Shown piece by piece: positions 26,079 through 35,054 of a stretch of DNA of 64,000 bases. How positions within the stretch are numbered: position 1 is the first letter of the stretch; each line of letters starts with the position of its first letter. The notes under the pieces are model-generated. The model was not told where the DNA came from. It did not search any database and was given only the letters and a program-made list of their open reading frames with translations. Source of the stretch: Bacteroidota bacterium (GTDB taxonomy: Bacteria > Bacteroidota > Bacteroidia > Chitinophagales > Chitinophagaceae). Location of the stretch: assembly GCA_023422835.1 (NCBI GenBank), contig JAFAGI010000001.1:1-64000 (forward strand), in the 5' to 3' direction. A program made the position numbers and the translations under genes.

Positions 26079-26984
26079 TTATGCCCACAGATTATTCGGG
26101 TAAATGCTATTTTGTACCAGTTCTTTTACTTTTTCCTGTACTACCGGGGCGTCTTCTTTATAGGTTACACCAAACCACACAGAGTCGGTTGGTATCACTT
26201 CAATTACGCCCATACCTTTTTTAATAAATATGTCAGCTACCTTGGGCATAAGGAATTCAGATTTGATGTCGCTGATGTTTTTAGAAAGAAATTCGTCAAA
26301 CTCTTTCTCACAAAGGTCTATAAAGCTCTTGTCGAAGCAAAAGAAATTCATGCTCACAAAGGTTTCGGGATTCATTTCCACCTCATGCTCATTTTCATCG
26401 AGGTATACAACTTTTCCTGCGTCTTTTTTATAGATTTTCAGTCTTTCTTCAATGCCTACCAGTTCCCCTTTTTCATTAGTGATAATCTCCCCGCGGCTCA
26501 CGCTGCCATTATCACTCAAAGTATTTTTGAGTTTGTAAGCGATGGAAGCGTAGGTCTTTTCATTAGCCCTGTTTTTAAGGAAATCAATTGCCTTTACAAA
26601 AGCATCTCTTCCATAAAAATCATCTGCGTTGATCACCGCAAAAGGACCGTGCACTTTTCCCTGGCAGCAGAGAATGGCCTGGGCAGTGCCGAAGGGCTTT
26701 ACGCGGTCTGCAGGGATCTCGTATTTTTCAGTGCCTGTGGTCATTTTCTGGAACACATATTCCACTTCAATTTTAGGCAGCATTTTAGCCTCGAACTTGT
26801 CACGAAACTCCTGGTGAAATTCTTCGCGTATAATGAACACAACCTTCTCAAAGCCAGCCTGGATTGCATCGTAAACTGAGTATTCTAAAATTGTTTCACC
26901 GGAAGGCCCAAAAGATTCCATCTGTTTCATACTACCATAACGGCTAGCCATACCTGCAGCTAAAATCACTAATGTAGGTTTCAT
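26079..26984 (-). CDS. Sugar-phosphate nucleotidyltransferase-family protein
   Basis: A 301-residue NTP_transferase-fold protein. The nucleotide-binding loop LAAGMASRYGSMKQ (residues 8-21) and the metal-binding VINADDFYG (about 117-125) match the glucose-1-phosphate thymidylyl/uridylyltransferase superfamily. The substrate cannot be told; no sugar-kinase or cell-wall recycling gene is adjacent. No second (acyltransferase) domain. It is transcribed alone, divergent from the PLP-enzyme gene. Confidence 0.87.
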   Translation of the reverse strand: MKPTLVILAAGMASRYGSMKQMESFGPSGETILEYSVYDAIQAGFEKVVFIIREEFHQEFRDKFEAKMLPKIEVEYVFQKMTTGTEKYEIPADRVKPFGTAQAILCCQGKVHGPFAVINADDFYGRDAFVKAIDFLKNRANEKTYASIAYKLKNTLSDNGSVSRGEIITNEKGELVGIEERLKIYKKDAGKVVYLDENEHEVEMNPETFVSMNFFCFDKSFIDLCEKEFDEFLSKNISDIKSEFLMPKVADIFIKKGMGVIEVIPTDSVWFGVTYKEDAPVVQEKVKELVQNSIYPNNLWA

Positions 26985-27099
26985 TGTTTTATAGTTTTAT
27001 TATGTTTATTTTTATTTCGTAAAAATACTGATTTATTATTGAGTTTGTAGTAAATACGTAATAATAAAGCAAACATATTCCTAATTTTCTATTGACAAG

Positions 27100-27999
27100 A
27101 TGTTTAAAATTACGGCAGCATTATTTGAACCACAACGTGTTGAAACACTCTGGACCAGGCAGCACAATATTTTTCTGGACATACTGCGTACAGACCTGTT
27201 GCATCCTGTTGTGAGCGGCAATAAATGGTTTAAACTGAAATACTATTTAGAGGATGCCCTTGCAAAGCATTTTGATACCATCCTTACTTTTGGCGGCTGT
27301 TTCTCCAATCACATAGTAGCTACCGCCTTTGCATGTAAACAAGCAGGATTAAAAGCCATTGGCATCATCAGGGGAGAGCTGGAGTCTGCCCAAAAGTCGC
27401 ACACTTTACAGCAGGCCCTCTCTTACGGCATGCAACTGCATTTTGTAACTCGCGAGCAATTCAGGGATAAAGAAGCCATCAAAAAAGAGTTTAAAAATGT
27501 ATACCCTGTAAATGAAGGTGGCTACGGCATACTCGGAGCAAAAGGTGCAGGCGAAATGCTTACCGGCATAGCAGATCATCAGAGGTATCATCACATTGTG
27601 ATGGCCACAGGCACAGGCGCTACAATGGCCGGCATTGTTGATCGGGCGCTGCCTTACCAGAAAATTACGGGAGTCAGCGTCATGAAAAACAACCGTTCAC
27701 TGGATAGTGAAATGCGGGCACTGCTTTCAGAAAGTTCGGTACATAAAAATTATGAGATCATCCACCGGTACCATTTTGGCGGCTATGCCAGGAAAAGCGA
27801 AGATCTACTGCTGTTTATGAACGAGTTTTACATGGAGACGAAAGTGCCTACAGACTTTATATATACAGCCAAAGCATGCTATGCTTTAAAAGAAATGATT
27901 GTGCAAGGTGACATCCCGGGCGGCTCCCGGGTACTATTTATCCATACCGGCGGATTGCAGGGAAACCTTTCTTTGCCAAAAAGCAAATTGATTTTCTAA
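27100..27999 (+). CDS. PLP-dependent ACC deaminase/D-cysteine desulfhydrase family protein
   Basis: A 299-residue fold-type II PLP enzyme. The lysine region SGNKWFKLKYYL (about 39-50) corresponds to the Schiff-base segment NKxxKL, and TFGGCFSNHIVATA is the substrate-carboxylate loop. VMATGTGATMAGIV is the glycine-rich phosphate loop. Family members include 1-aminocyclopropane-1-carboxylate deaminase and D-cysteine desulfhydrase; the sequence alone does not separate them. About 10% shorter than typical ACC deaminases. Single gene. Confidence 0.86.
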   Translation: MFKITAALFEPQRVETLWTRQHNIFLDILRTDLLHPVVSGNKWFKLKYYLEDALAKHFDTILTFGGCFSNHIVATAFACKQAGLKAIGIIRGELESAQKSHTLQQALSYGMQLHFVTREQFRDKEAIKKEFKNVYPVNEGGYGILGAKGAGEMLTGIADHQRYHHIVMATGTGATMAGIVDRALPYQKITGVSVMKNNRSLDSEMRALLSESSVHKNYEIIHRYHFGGYARKSEDLLLFMNEFYMETKVPTDFIYTAKACYALKEMIVQGDIPGGSRVLFIHTGGLQGNLSLPKSKLIF

Positions 28000-28058
28000 T
28001 AAACTTTTTAAAGAATATTTTGGTCTCACATATATTGTTTTCAGTTACTTTTACAGCC

Positions 28059-28868
28059 ATGTTGAAAAGACCATTTATTTTAATAGTATTTTTTTTATCG
28101 GTAAATTTCCTGTTTGCACAAAATACGCTGCCTGATTTTTCGATTGTAAAAAATAACAAAAACGAGAATATAATTTCCTGGCGCAACCCTTTCGGCTCTG
28201 GCCTGGTACAGTTAACTGTACAACGCTCAACCGATACGGTAAAAAATTTCAAAACAGTGAGTTCGGCAGAAATGCCTTCAGCAGCCAACGGATCATATTC
28301 CGAGCAGTCTACCGGCAAATATTATTATCGAATTGCTTACATGCTTAGTGACGGTAAATATTTTACCACACCTCCCAAAACTGTAGCATCAGGGTGGGAG
28401 ACACCGGGGCTACTCAGCTATCTCGCTTCCTACGATACCATTATAGTTTCTAACGGCAGCGCAAAGCTGAATTATCTAAAAACAGATTTTGCAAGATTTA
28501 GGGATTCCATCCTCAACAATACTGCTGATACACTGAAATTTTTATCCGGCAATGATGTGTTTCATCTATACCACAATCCGAACCCGTCAGTCAGTGTGGC
28601 TACTGCCAACAATTACAGGTTCATTTCCAATTATATGTACATCAATGTAGAAGGCAACCCTGTGATCAGGTTGCCTTACAACGATTTTTATAACTATACT
28701 ATGATCATTTACAACCGCGACGGGCGTACGATTATGTACAGGATAAACAATTTTGAAAGCAATGAACTGATATTGAGCAAAGCGAGTTTTATTTATCCAG
28801 GTTTTTACAACTATGAGCTCTTCTATAATAATGTTTTAAGAGACAAGAATAAAATTGAAATCCGTTAA
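28059..28868 (+). CDS. Hypothetical secreted protein
   Basis: From the Met at 28059 the product is 269 residues with a signal peptide (MLKRPFILIVFFLSVNFLFA, then QN). I prefer this start to an in-frame codon 39 bases upstream because it places the signal peptide at the N-terminus. The mature protein has a fibronectin-like first part (IISWRNPFGSGLVQLTVQRS, YYYRIAYMLSDG) and a second half rich in Tyr and Asn. No enzyme motif seen. The lipoprotein gene at 28900 follows 31 bases later. Confidence 0.82.
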   Translation: MLKRPFILIVFFLSVNFLFAQNTLPDFSIVKNNKNENIISWRNPFGSGLVQLTVQRSTDTVKNFKTVSSAEMPSAANGSYSEQSTGKYYYRIAYMLSDGKYFTTPPKTVASGWETPGLLSYLASYDTIIVSNGSAKLNYLKTDFARFRDSILNNTADTLKFLSGNDVFHLYHNPNPSVSVATANNYRFISNYMYINVEGNPVIRLPYNDFYNYTMIIYNRDGRTIMYRINNFESNELILSKASFIYPGFYNYELFYNNVLRDKNKIEIR

Positions 28869-28899
28869 ACACCATTTTTTAATCAAAAAAAATAACAAG

Positions 28900-29235
28900 A
28901 TGCATATAAAAAAATTAGCGTTACTCGCAATCCCGGTTTTATTGGCAGCCTGCGAGAGCTTAGATCAAAGCCCGGAAGTTTCCATACAGGCAAAAGACGG
29001 CAATGTAAATGTAAATTCCTCCGGCCTGGAAAAAGCTACAGATTCTACGCTGAAAGGCCCGGCAAGCATCAACATCAGCAAAGATGGCAATGTATCCGTC
29101 AACGGCAAGAACGTAGGCATAAACGTAGATTCAGGGGGCCTGAACGTAAAAATGAAAGATGGGAAAGGCGTGCAGATAGATTCAGGCAAAATCAAAGTCA
29201 ATATCGGCGGTATTAAAGTAGATATACAAAAATAA
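28900..29235 (+). CDS. Small glycine/asparagine-rich lipoprotein
   Basis: From the ATG at 28900 the product is 111 residues with a lipobox (LLAAC, Cys17). The mature part is a run of short repeated beta-type units, such as KDGNVNVNSSG, KDGNVSVNGKNVG, VDSGGLNVKMKDG and IDSGKIKVNIGG, with a D/N-G turn about every 12-15 residues. This looks like a small adhesin-like or beta-solenoid surface protein; function unknown. The longer frame starting at 28855 would overlap the previous gene and bury the lipobox. Confidence 0.78.
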   Translation: MHIKKLALLAIPVLLAACESLDQSPEVSIQAKDGNVNVNSSGLEKATDSTLKGPASINISKDGNVSVNGKNVGINVDSGGLNVKMKDGKGVQIDSGKIKVNIGGIKVDIQK

Positions 29236-29485
29236 TTTTATTTTAAATAGAGTCTATCCCATCAGTACGCTGTTTTCATGTACTGGCAGTTTGAATTGCC
29301 GGCGTTGATAGTAAAAGTATTGCCCGTGGACTGTCTATTGCTCTTCTATCTTTTCCGCTCAATTAACGTATGCAGCTATTGTGGGGTCAAAGTCCTGATT
29401 ATATGTAGCACCAAAACAACTTTCTTTACCGTATCTTACCAATTTAATAAACACTTTGCGGCAGATACTTTGCAGTTTTACAAAT
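29236..29485. other. Intergenic stretch without recognised feature
   Basis: A 250-base gap between the small lipoprotein and the alpha/beta hydrolase. I see no RNA gene, strong hairpin or convincing coding frame. A TACTTTG-like sequence near 29465 could be part of a promoter for the hydrolase. Confidence 0.5.
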
Positions 29486-30274
29486 ATGTTGAGTTACACA
29501 GTTTTTCGCAACGAAAATACAACCAAGTGGGTAACATTTATTCATGGGGCCGGGGGAAGCAGTTCCATTTGGTTCCGACAGATAAAAGCCTTTAAAAAGG
29601 AATTCAATGTACTGCTGGTCGATCTTCGCGGACATGGTAACAGTAAAAATCCATCGAAACTGCAGTTGAAACAAAAGTACACTTTTGATGTTGTCACCAA
29701 TGACATTGTGAAAGTTATACACCATCTGGAAATTAAAGAATCTCATTTTATAGGCATCTCACTGGGCACCATTCTGATTCGCGATCTGGCTGAGAAGCAT
29801 CCTCACCTGGTGGAGAGCATGGTCATGGGCGGCGCAGTGCTGAAGTTGAATATCCGGTCAAAAATATTAATGGGCTTCGGCAATATCTTTAAATCAATAG
29901 TTCCATATATTTTTCTTTACAAACTTTTTGCTTTCATCATCATGCCGAAAAAGAATCATAAAGAGTCGCGGTTGCTGTTTGTGCGGGAAGCAAAAAAACT
30001 GTACCAGAAAGAATTCATACGGTGGTTCAGACTCACAGCCGAACTTACACCACGTTTGCGGTTTTTCAGATTGAATGACATCAGGATTCCCACCCTGTAT
30101 GTAATGGGTGAGCAGGATCACTTGTTCTTACCTTCTATTAAAGAAATTGCTGCCAGGCATATACATGCACAACTTCACATCATAAAAAACTGCGGCCATG
30201 TAGTAAATGTTGAACAGCCAGTCGAATTCAATCAGCAGGTTATCTCCTTTCTGAAACTACAGCATTCGCCTTAG
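29486..30274 (+). CDS. Alpha/beta hydrolase
   Basis: From the Met at 29486 the product is 262 residues. The oxyanion-hole region FIHGAGGSSSIWF and VDLRGHGNS lead to the nucleophile elbow GISLGTI (G-x-S-x-G). The acid (VMGEQDHLFLP) and the catalytic His (NCGHVVNVEQP) follow in order, so the triad is complete. No signal peptide, hence cytoplasmic. Substrate unknown. Followed by a 141-base gap before the fucosidase. Confidence 0.9.
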   Translation: MLSYTVFRNENTTKWVTFIHGAGGSSSIWFRQIKAFKKEFNVLLVDLRGHGNSKNPSKLQLKQKYTFDVVTNDIVKVIHHLEIKESHFIGISLGTILIRDLAEKHPHLVESMVMGGAVLKLNIRSKILMGFGNIFKSIVPYIFLYKLFAFIIMPKKNHKESRLLFVREAKKLYQKEFIRWFRLTAELTPRLRFFRLNDIRIPTLYVMGEQDHLFLPSIKEIAARHIHAQLHIIKNCGHVVNVEQPVEFNQQVISFLKLQHSP

Positions 30275-30387
30275 GAAGGACAGGCCATATTCCTAATAAG
30301 CAAAGTGCCTGTGATAATTATACCAAGATGAGGTATCTTTTAAATAAAACTGTTCGGCATGTAATAGTACGGCTTCATAAAATTGAG

Positions 30388-30395
30388 TACTTTTG
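30388..30395 (+). promoter_or_regulatory. Candidate -7 box for the GH29 gene
   Basis: TACTTTTG matches TAnnTTTG and lies 20 bases before the preferred start codon at 30416. No clear TTTG occurs at -33. Confidence 0.35.
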
Positions 30396-30415
30396 CCTAT
30401 ATTAATTTAGGTGCT

Positions 30416-31957
30416 ATGAACAGGAGATGCTTATTTCTATCAATTTTTTGTTTAAATATTTATTTTATTGCTGCGCAACCGCTTGGAAACTTTGTAAAAA
30501 TTCACCCGCAGGACTCTTATGCTACCATTATTCAGAAGGCTGCGAATGTAACTCCCTCTGAAAGACAATACAAATGGCAGCAACTGGAACTCACTGGCTT
30601 TTTGCATTTTGGAGTAAATACTTTTACCGGCAGAGAGTGGGGCACAGGCCAGGAAGACCCTGCTATATTCAATCCCGCAAAGCTGGATGCAGAGCAATGG
30701 GTAAAAACTATGGCAGGTGCGGGTTTCAGGCAACTGATCCTCACAGCAAAACATCACGATGGCTTTTGTTTGTGGCAAACAAAAACAACAAAGCATTCGG
30801 TGGCTGCCAGTCCCTGGAAAGCAGGGAAGGGAGACGTGGTAAAAGAAGTAGCAGACGCCTGTAAAAAATATGGCGTTGGCTTTGGAGTTTATCTTTCCCC
30901 TTGGGATATGTATTCAGCACACTACGGCACGCCGGAATACAATAATTTTTTCATTAAACAGCTAACAGAACTCTTAACGCAGTACGGGCAGGTAGATGAA
31001 GTATGGTTCGATGGCGCAAAAGGGGAAGGTAAAAACCAGGTGTACGATTTTGACAGGTGGTATGCTTTGATCAGGAAGCTGCAGCCGCAGGCAACCATCG
31101 CTATCATGGGGCCGGATATCCGATGGGTAGGCACTGAAACAGGTGTGGGAAGAACAACAGAGTGGAGCGTGATACCCGCCGATCCGAACCTGCTGAAAAA
31201 AGTGGCAGCCGAATCGCAGAAAGATGTTGCCTTTGCGCCTGTCGGCGACAAGCGCAATGAAGACCTGGGCAGCCGGGAAAAAATAAAAAATGCAGCGGGG
31301 CTGATGTGGTATCCGGCAGAAACAGATGTATCTATCCGCCCGGGATGGTTTTATCACCCTGCGGAAGATATCAAAGTAAAATCGCCTGTAAAGCTCATGA
31401 ACATTTACTTTACCTCGGTTGGCAGAAACGGCGTACTGCTTTTGAATGTGCCGCCCGATAAAGATGGGCTCATCAGCGATGCAGATATCCAAAGCCTTTC
31501 AGGCTTCAGGAAACTCTACGACAAAACCTTTTCAAGAAACTATGCTGCAAACGCTTTCTTATATGGCATTAACGGCAAAATGACCACTGATATGTACGAT
31601 GGCAGGATCGATACTTATTTCACCACCAAAGGAAAAGATACTACAACCACCATCAACATTAACCTGCGCGATCGATTCACCATTGATCTTTTATCCATAC
31701 AGGAAAATATACAGGTAGGCCAGCGTATAGAAAGTTTTATCTTAGAATATTTTGATGAAAATGAAAAATGGAGCAAGCTTACAGAAGGTACCACTGTAGG
31801 CTATAAACGCATCCTACCTTTTACACCGGTAACCACACAGTATTTAAGGCTGCGGGTTTTATCATCTAGGTCAAACCCTACGATTTCTGAAATAGGGTTG
31901 TATAAATTGCCAAAGTTGGAGGATACAGTAGGAGAAGAGTTCCTGAAAGAAAACTAA
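30416..31957 (+). CDS. GH29 alpha-L-fucosidase-like protein
   Basis: From the Met at 30416 the product is 513 residues with a signal peptide (MNRRCLFLSIFCLNIYFIAA, then QP). The catalytic barrel spans about 40-350. The segment LTAKHHDGFCLWQTK and the nucleophile Asp in EVWFDGAKG are typical of GH29. The last 130 residues resemble a discoidin (F5/8 type C)-like beta-sandwich. It should release terminal L-fucose from glycans in the periplasm. No SusC/SusD pair or other glycan gene adjoins it. A 15-bp terminator stem follows the stop by 16 bases. Confidence 0.92.
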   Translation: MNRRCLFLSIFCLNIYFIAAQPLGNFVKIHPQDSYATIIQKAANVTPSERQYKWQQLELTGFLHFGVNTFTGREWGTGQEDPAIFNPAKLDAEQWVKTMAGAGFRQLILTAKHHDGFCLWQTKTTKHSVAASPWKAGKGDVVKEVADACKKYGVGFGVYLSPWDMYSAHYGTPEYNNFFIKQLTELLTQYGQVDEVWFDGAKGEGKNQVYDFDRWYALIRKLQPQATIAIMGPDIRWVGTETGVGRTTEWSVIPADPNLLKKVAAESQKDVAFAPVGDKRNEDLGSREKIKNAAGLMWYPAETDVSIRPGWFYHPAEDIKVKSPVKLMNIYFTSVGRNGVLLLNVPPDKDGLISDADIQSLSGFRKLYDKTFSRNYAANAFLYGINGKMTTDMYDGRIDTYFTTKGKDTTTTININLRDRFTIDLLSIQENIQVGQRIESFILEYFDENEKWSKLTEGTTVGYKRILPFTPVTTQYLRLRVLSSRSNPTISEIGLYKLPKLEDTVGEEFLKEN

Positions 31958-31973
31958 ACATTAATTTATAAAT

Positions 31974-32009
31974 AAAGAAGCGAAATCAAATTACTGATTT
32001 CGCTTCTTT
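31974..32009. terminator. Strong bidirectional terminator between GH29 and tRNA-His
   Basis: A perfect 15-bp stem (31974-31988 with 31995-32009) has a 6-base loop (AATTAC) and A/T ends. It serves the plus-strand fucosidase and, 4 bases beyond its 3' end, the minus-strand tRNA. Confidence 0.9.
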
Positions 32010-32012
32010 GAG

Positions 32013-32087
<75 letters not shown>

Positions 32088-32100
32088 GTTTTGGGGATGG

Positions 32101-32131
32101 CAAAGATAATAAATTGGTTGATTTCAGCAAA
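32101..32131 (-). promoter_or_regulatory. Consensus Bacteroidota promoter of tRNA-His
   Basis: On the minus strand TTTG (32131-32128) and TATCTTTG (32108-32101) are separated by exactly 19 bases. This is a full match to the TTTG-N19-TAnnTTTG pattern of the primary sigma factor of this phylum. The tRNA 5' end lies 13 bases downstream. Confidence 0.8.
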
Positions 32132-32303
32132 AATAAAATTATTTTTATTGTGAAAAACAGCGTTATCTATTTTATGAATACATCAATAAAATCACGGAAC
32201 AGGTTTCATAATTACATCTAAAACAAAAAAAAGGCAGGTGTGCAAAATATTTCTTTATCTTTATCAGCATATCTTAGCACGATTTTAATGCAATACTAAA
32301 TAT

Positions 32304-32335
32304 ATTGCACTATTATTAGAATGCGTATAACTTTT
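32304..32335 (+). promoter_or_regulatory. Candidate promoter of the S41 protease
   Basis: ATTG (32304-32307) and TAACTTTT (32328-32335), 20 bases apart, nearly match the phylum's promoter pattern. The start codon at 32404 is about 68 bases downstream. The rest of 32132-32403 shows nothing I recognise. Confidence 0.35.
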
Positions 32336-32403
32336 TATCAAATTTAATGTCGAAATAGTCGAATTACTGAATGTCAAAACAATATATAAACCAACTAATA
32401 ATT

Positions 32404-34539
32404 ATGATTAGCAGAAAATTGCTTCCCGTTGCGGCTGTGGTGATTATTGCAGGGCTACTTGTTTCCGGAAGCTGCAAAGGGAACAATGAAAATGATTCTC
32501 TTTACAAACAACAACAATTGCTGGTGGGAGTGGGAATATTTATGCAACGCTACCATTACGCGCCAAAAGCTTATGACGACAAGTTTTCAGAGGCTGTTTT
32601 CAATGCTTACCTGGGAAAAAGACTAGACCCTGAAAAGGCTATTCTTCTGCAAAAAGATATTGACACCCTTAATAAATATAAACTCACGCTGGACGATGAG
32701 CTGCGTGGTGAAATACCTTTGAGCTTCTATCCTAATGCAGTCAACAGTTTTAAACAACGTATAAAAGAAGCTCAGAACATTACCAATAAGCTGCTGGCCA
32801 AACCATTTACTTTTACTGCTAATGAGTTATTGGAAAACAACAGGGATAGTGCAAATTTTCCTGCCAATGAAGCAGAACGCGATGAGCTGTGGAGAAAGAG
32901 GATCAAGTACCAGGTACTTACCAAATATTATGACCTGTACAGCCAGCGTGAAAAAGCCAAAGCTGATGATCCCATCAAAAAGAAGACCGATGCACAACTG
33001 GAAAAAGAAGCCCGCGAAAAGGTAAAGAGCATCATGGACAGGTACTTCAAACGCTACAATACCGGCGCTTTTGAGCAAACCAAGCAGTTCAGCAATTACC
33101 TGAATGCCATTGCAGACCAGCAGGATCCGCATACAGCCTACATGGCACCGTTTGACAAGGCTGACTTTGACGCACAAATGAGCAACAAAATTATCGGTAT
33201 AGGTGCACAGCTCAGGGAAGAGAATGGTGAAATAAAAATTGTAAGCGTGGTAGTCGGCGGCCCGGCATGGAAAACCAAAAAAGTGCATGCCAATGACATT
33301 ATTACCAAAGTTTCTACCGGCAACGCACCGCTGACAGATCTGGCGGGTTACGAACTGGAAGATGCCATTAAACTCATCAGGGGTGTGAAAGGCACTAAGG
33401 TGAATATTGTACTAAAGAAAACAACCGGCGTTGTAGACACCGTGTCTATGCTGCGTGAAGAAATCAACATTGATGAAGCAGCCGCCAGGAGTGTAATCAT
33501 CAACAACCAGGACAAAAAAATTGGCTACCTCTACCTGCCTGAATTTTATGCAGACTTCCAGGATCCGAAAGGCTCGCGTATTGCCAGGGATGTAAAAACA
33601 GAAATTGAAAAAATGAAAGCCGAAGGAATAGACGGTATGATCGTAGACCTGCGCTTTAACCCCGGCGGTTCGTTGTATGATGTAAACCAGATCATTGGCT
33701 ACTTTATCAATTCCGGCCCGGTGGTACAGGTAAAAAACAGGCAGGGAAGAACACAGGACCTGAAAAACGGCAGGGACAGCAAGCTGCTTTACGACGGGCC
33801 GCTCGCGGTAATGATCAATGAAATGAGCGCTTCTGCATCCGAGATCTTTGCAGCAGCCATACAGGATTACAAACGCGGCATTGTAGTGGGCAGCACATCT
33901 ACATACGGTAAGGGCACTGTACAGCGTGCCATTCCTTTGGGTGATGAAGATCCCAAAACCGGCCAACCGGAATTTGGCAGCCTGAAATTAACTATTGAAA
34001 AATTCTACCGTATCAATGGTACCTCTAACCAGAAAAACGGGGTAGCTTCCGATGTGGTTTTGCCGGATATTTTTGAATCTTTAAAGATCAGGGAAAAAGA
34101 CCAGCCCAATGCATTGAACTGGGATAAAATTGCTCCGGCAACATTTTCACCCTGGAAAATTGATTACAATTTCCCTGCGGTAAAAGCTGCTGCCATACAA
34201 CGCATCAACAACAATAAAACTTTTGAACTCATTAAAAAAACTTCTGAATGGATGGCAGCCAACCAGGATCGTCCGTCTGACCTGAATTTTGAGAAATACA
34301 AGGCATACCAGCTTGAAAGCAAAAAGATCATGAACACCGATGATACTTTAAGTAAATTGAAAGTACCGATGAACGTAGCAGTACTGCAGGTAGACCGTCC
34401 GAAGTTTTACGAGAATAAAGACAAATCCAAGCAGGACTTTTACCAGAAATGGCTGGAAGACCTGAAGAAAGATATTTACATTGATGAAACCTCCCGCATT
34501 GTTTATGATATGATCAGGAACGCAAGACCATTGCAGTAG
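32404..34539 (+). CDS. C-terminal processing (tail-specific) protease, S41 family
   Basis: From the Met at 32404 the product is 711 residues; this start puts the signal sequence (MISRKLLPVAAVVIIAGLLV, then SGSC) at the N-terminus, whereas the longer frame from 32371 would not. An N-terminal helical domain precedes a PDZ domain (IGIGAQLREENGEIKIVSVV) and the S41 core. DLRFNPGGSL, the Ser of MSASASEIFAAAIQ and the Lys of TYGKGTVQ form the Ser-Lys dyad region. The length and long C-terminal domain match the Prc/Tsp type, which degrades or trims periplasmic proteins. The lipobox-like SGSC suggests membrane anchoring. Confidence 0.94.
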   Translation: MISRKLLPVAAVVIIAGLLVSGSCKGNNENDSLYKQQQLLVGVGIFMQRYHYAPKAYDDKFSEAVFNAYLGKRLDPEKAILLQKDIDTLNKYKLTLDDELRGEIPLSFYPNAVNSFKQRIKEAQNITNKLLAKPFTFTANELLENNRDSANFPANEAERDELWRKRIKYQVLTKYYDLYSQREKAKADDPIKKKTDAQLEKEAREKVKSIMDRYFKRYNTGAFEQTKQFSNYLNAIADQQDPHTAYMAPFDKADFDAQMSNKIIGIGAQLREENGEIKIVSVVVGGPAWKTKKVHANDIITKVSTGNAPLTDLAGYELEDAIKLIRGVKGTKVNIVLKKTTGVVDTVSMLREEINIDEAAARSVIINNQDKKIGYLYLPEFYADFQDPKGSRIARDVKTEIEKMKAEGIDGMIVDLRFNPGGSLYDVNQIIGYFINSGPVVQVKNRQGRTQDLKNGRDSKLLYDGPLAVMINEMSASASEIFAAAIQDYKRGIVVGSTSTYGKGTVQRAIPLGDEDPKTGQPEFGSLKLTIEKFYRINGTSNQKNGVASDVVLPDIFESLKIREKDQPNALNWDKIAPATFSPWKIDYNFPAVKAAAIQRINNNKTFELIKKTSEWMAANQDRPSDLNFEKYKAYQLESKKIMNTDDTLSKLKVPMNVAVLQVDRPKFYENKDKSKQDFYQKWLEDLKKDIYIDETSRIVYDMIRNARPLQ

Positions 34540-34562
34540 AGGATAGCTGAAACAACTTAATC

Positions 34563-34583
34563 AAGCCCGGTGATACCGGGTTT
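34563..34583 (+). terminator. Hairpin after the S41 protease gene
   Basis: AAGCCCGG (34563-34570) pairs with CCGGGTTT (34576-34583) around a 5-base loop, with one G-T pair. The T tail is short, so this is a moderate terminator candidate 24 bases after the stop. Confidence 0.6.
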
Positions 34584-35054
34584 ATTAAGGATTGAACAAC
34601 TTAACATAATATAAATTATAGGACAAAATTATTTGCCGCTATAATCTATATGCCTGAGTTTCGTTGCACTTAGCTTGCCCTGCGGTAAAATAAAAGCTCA
34701 CGCCTACGATATCCAGCAAATAAAGTTGCCGGCTTCGCATTTCAACTTGCTCAAAAAGTAGGCACTAACAAAGCTATATTTCACGCCTTAAAAACGAAAA
34801 TGCGACATACAGCTTTCTACGCTTTACAGGATTTCCAGTTTGGGCTTGGGAAACGTATAAATCATACAATCGGGTAATCGCCAATCGGGAACAACCGAAG
34901 TTTCTAAAGTTTACAGTTTCAAAGGTTGGAAAATAGCGACATTGTTTTTTGTTTGTACAAAAATGAGTGCGATAAAGCATATGAATCACGACAGACGAGT
35001 TAATTTACACAGTAATTACACGTTGCAGACAAAACTTAATCATTATAAACATTC
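34584..35054. other. Intergenic stretch without recognised feature
   Basis: About 470 bases between two convergent genes. The only frame above 60 codons (minus strand, 34774-34989) has no start context, signal or family resemblance. I see no tRNA, strong hairpin or repeat. It may be degraded sequence. Confidence 0.5.

Noticed and set aside
26112..26879. Long plus-strand frame (255 codons) opposite the nucleotidyltransferase gene
   Set aside because: It is the antisense shadow of a well-supported gene; its translation is Phe/His/Tyr-rich with no family resemblance.
29278..29595. Plus-strand frame of 105 codons before and into the alpha/beta hydrolase
   Set aside because: It overlaps the hydrolase start in another frame and shows no family resemblance.
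34774..34989. Minus-strand frame of 71 codons between the S41 protease and the second efflux operon
   Set aside because: No supporting feature; the translation looks random.
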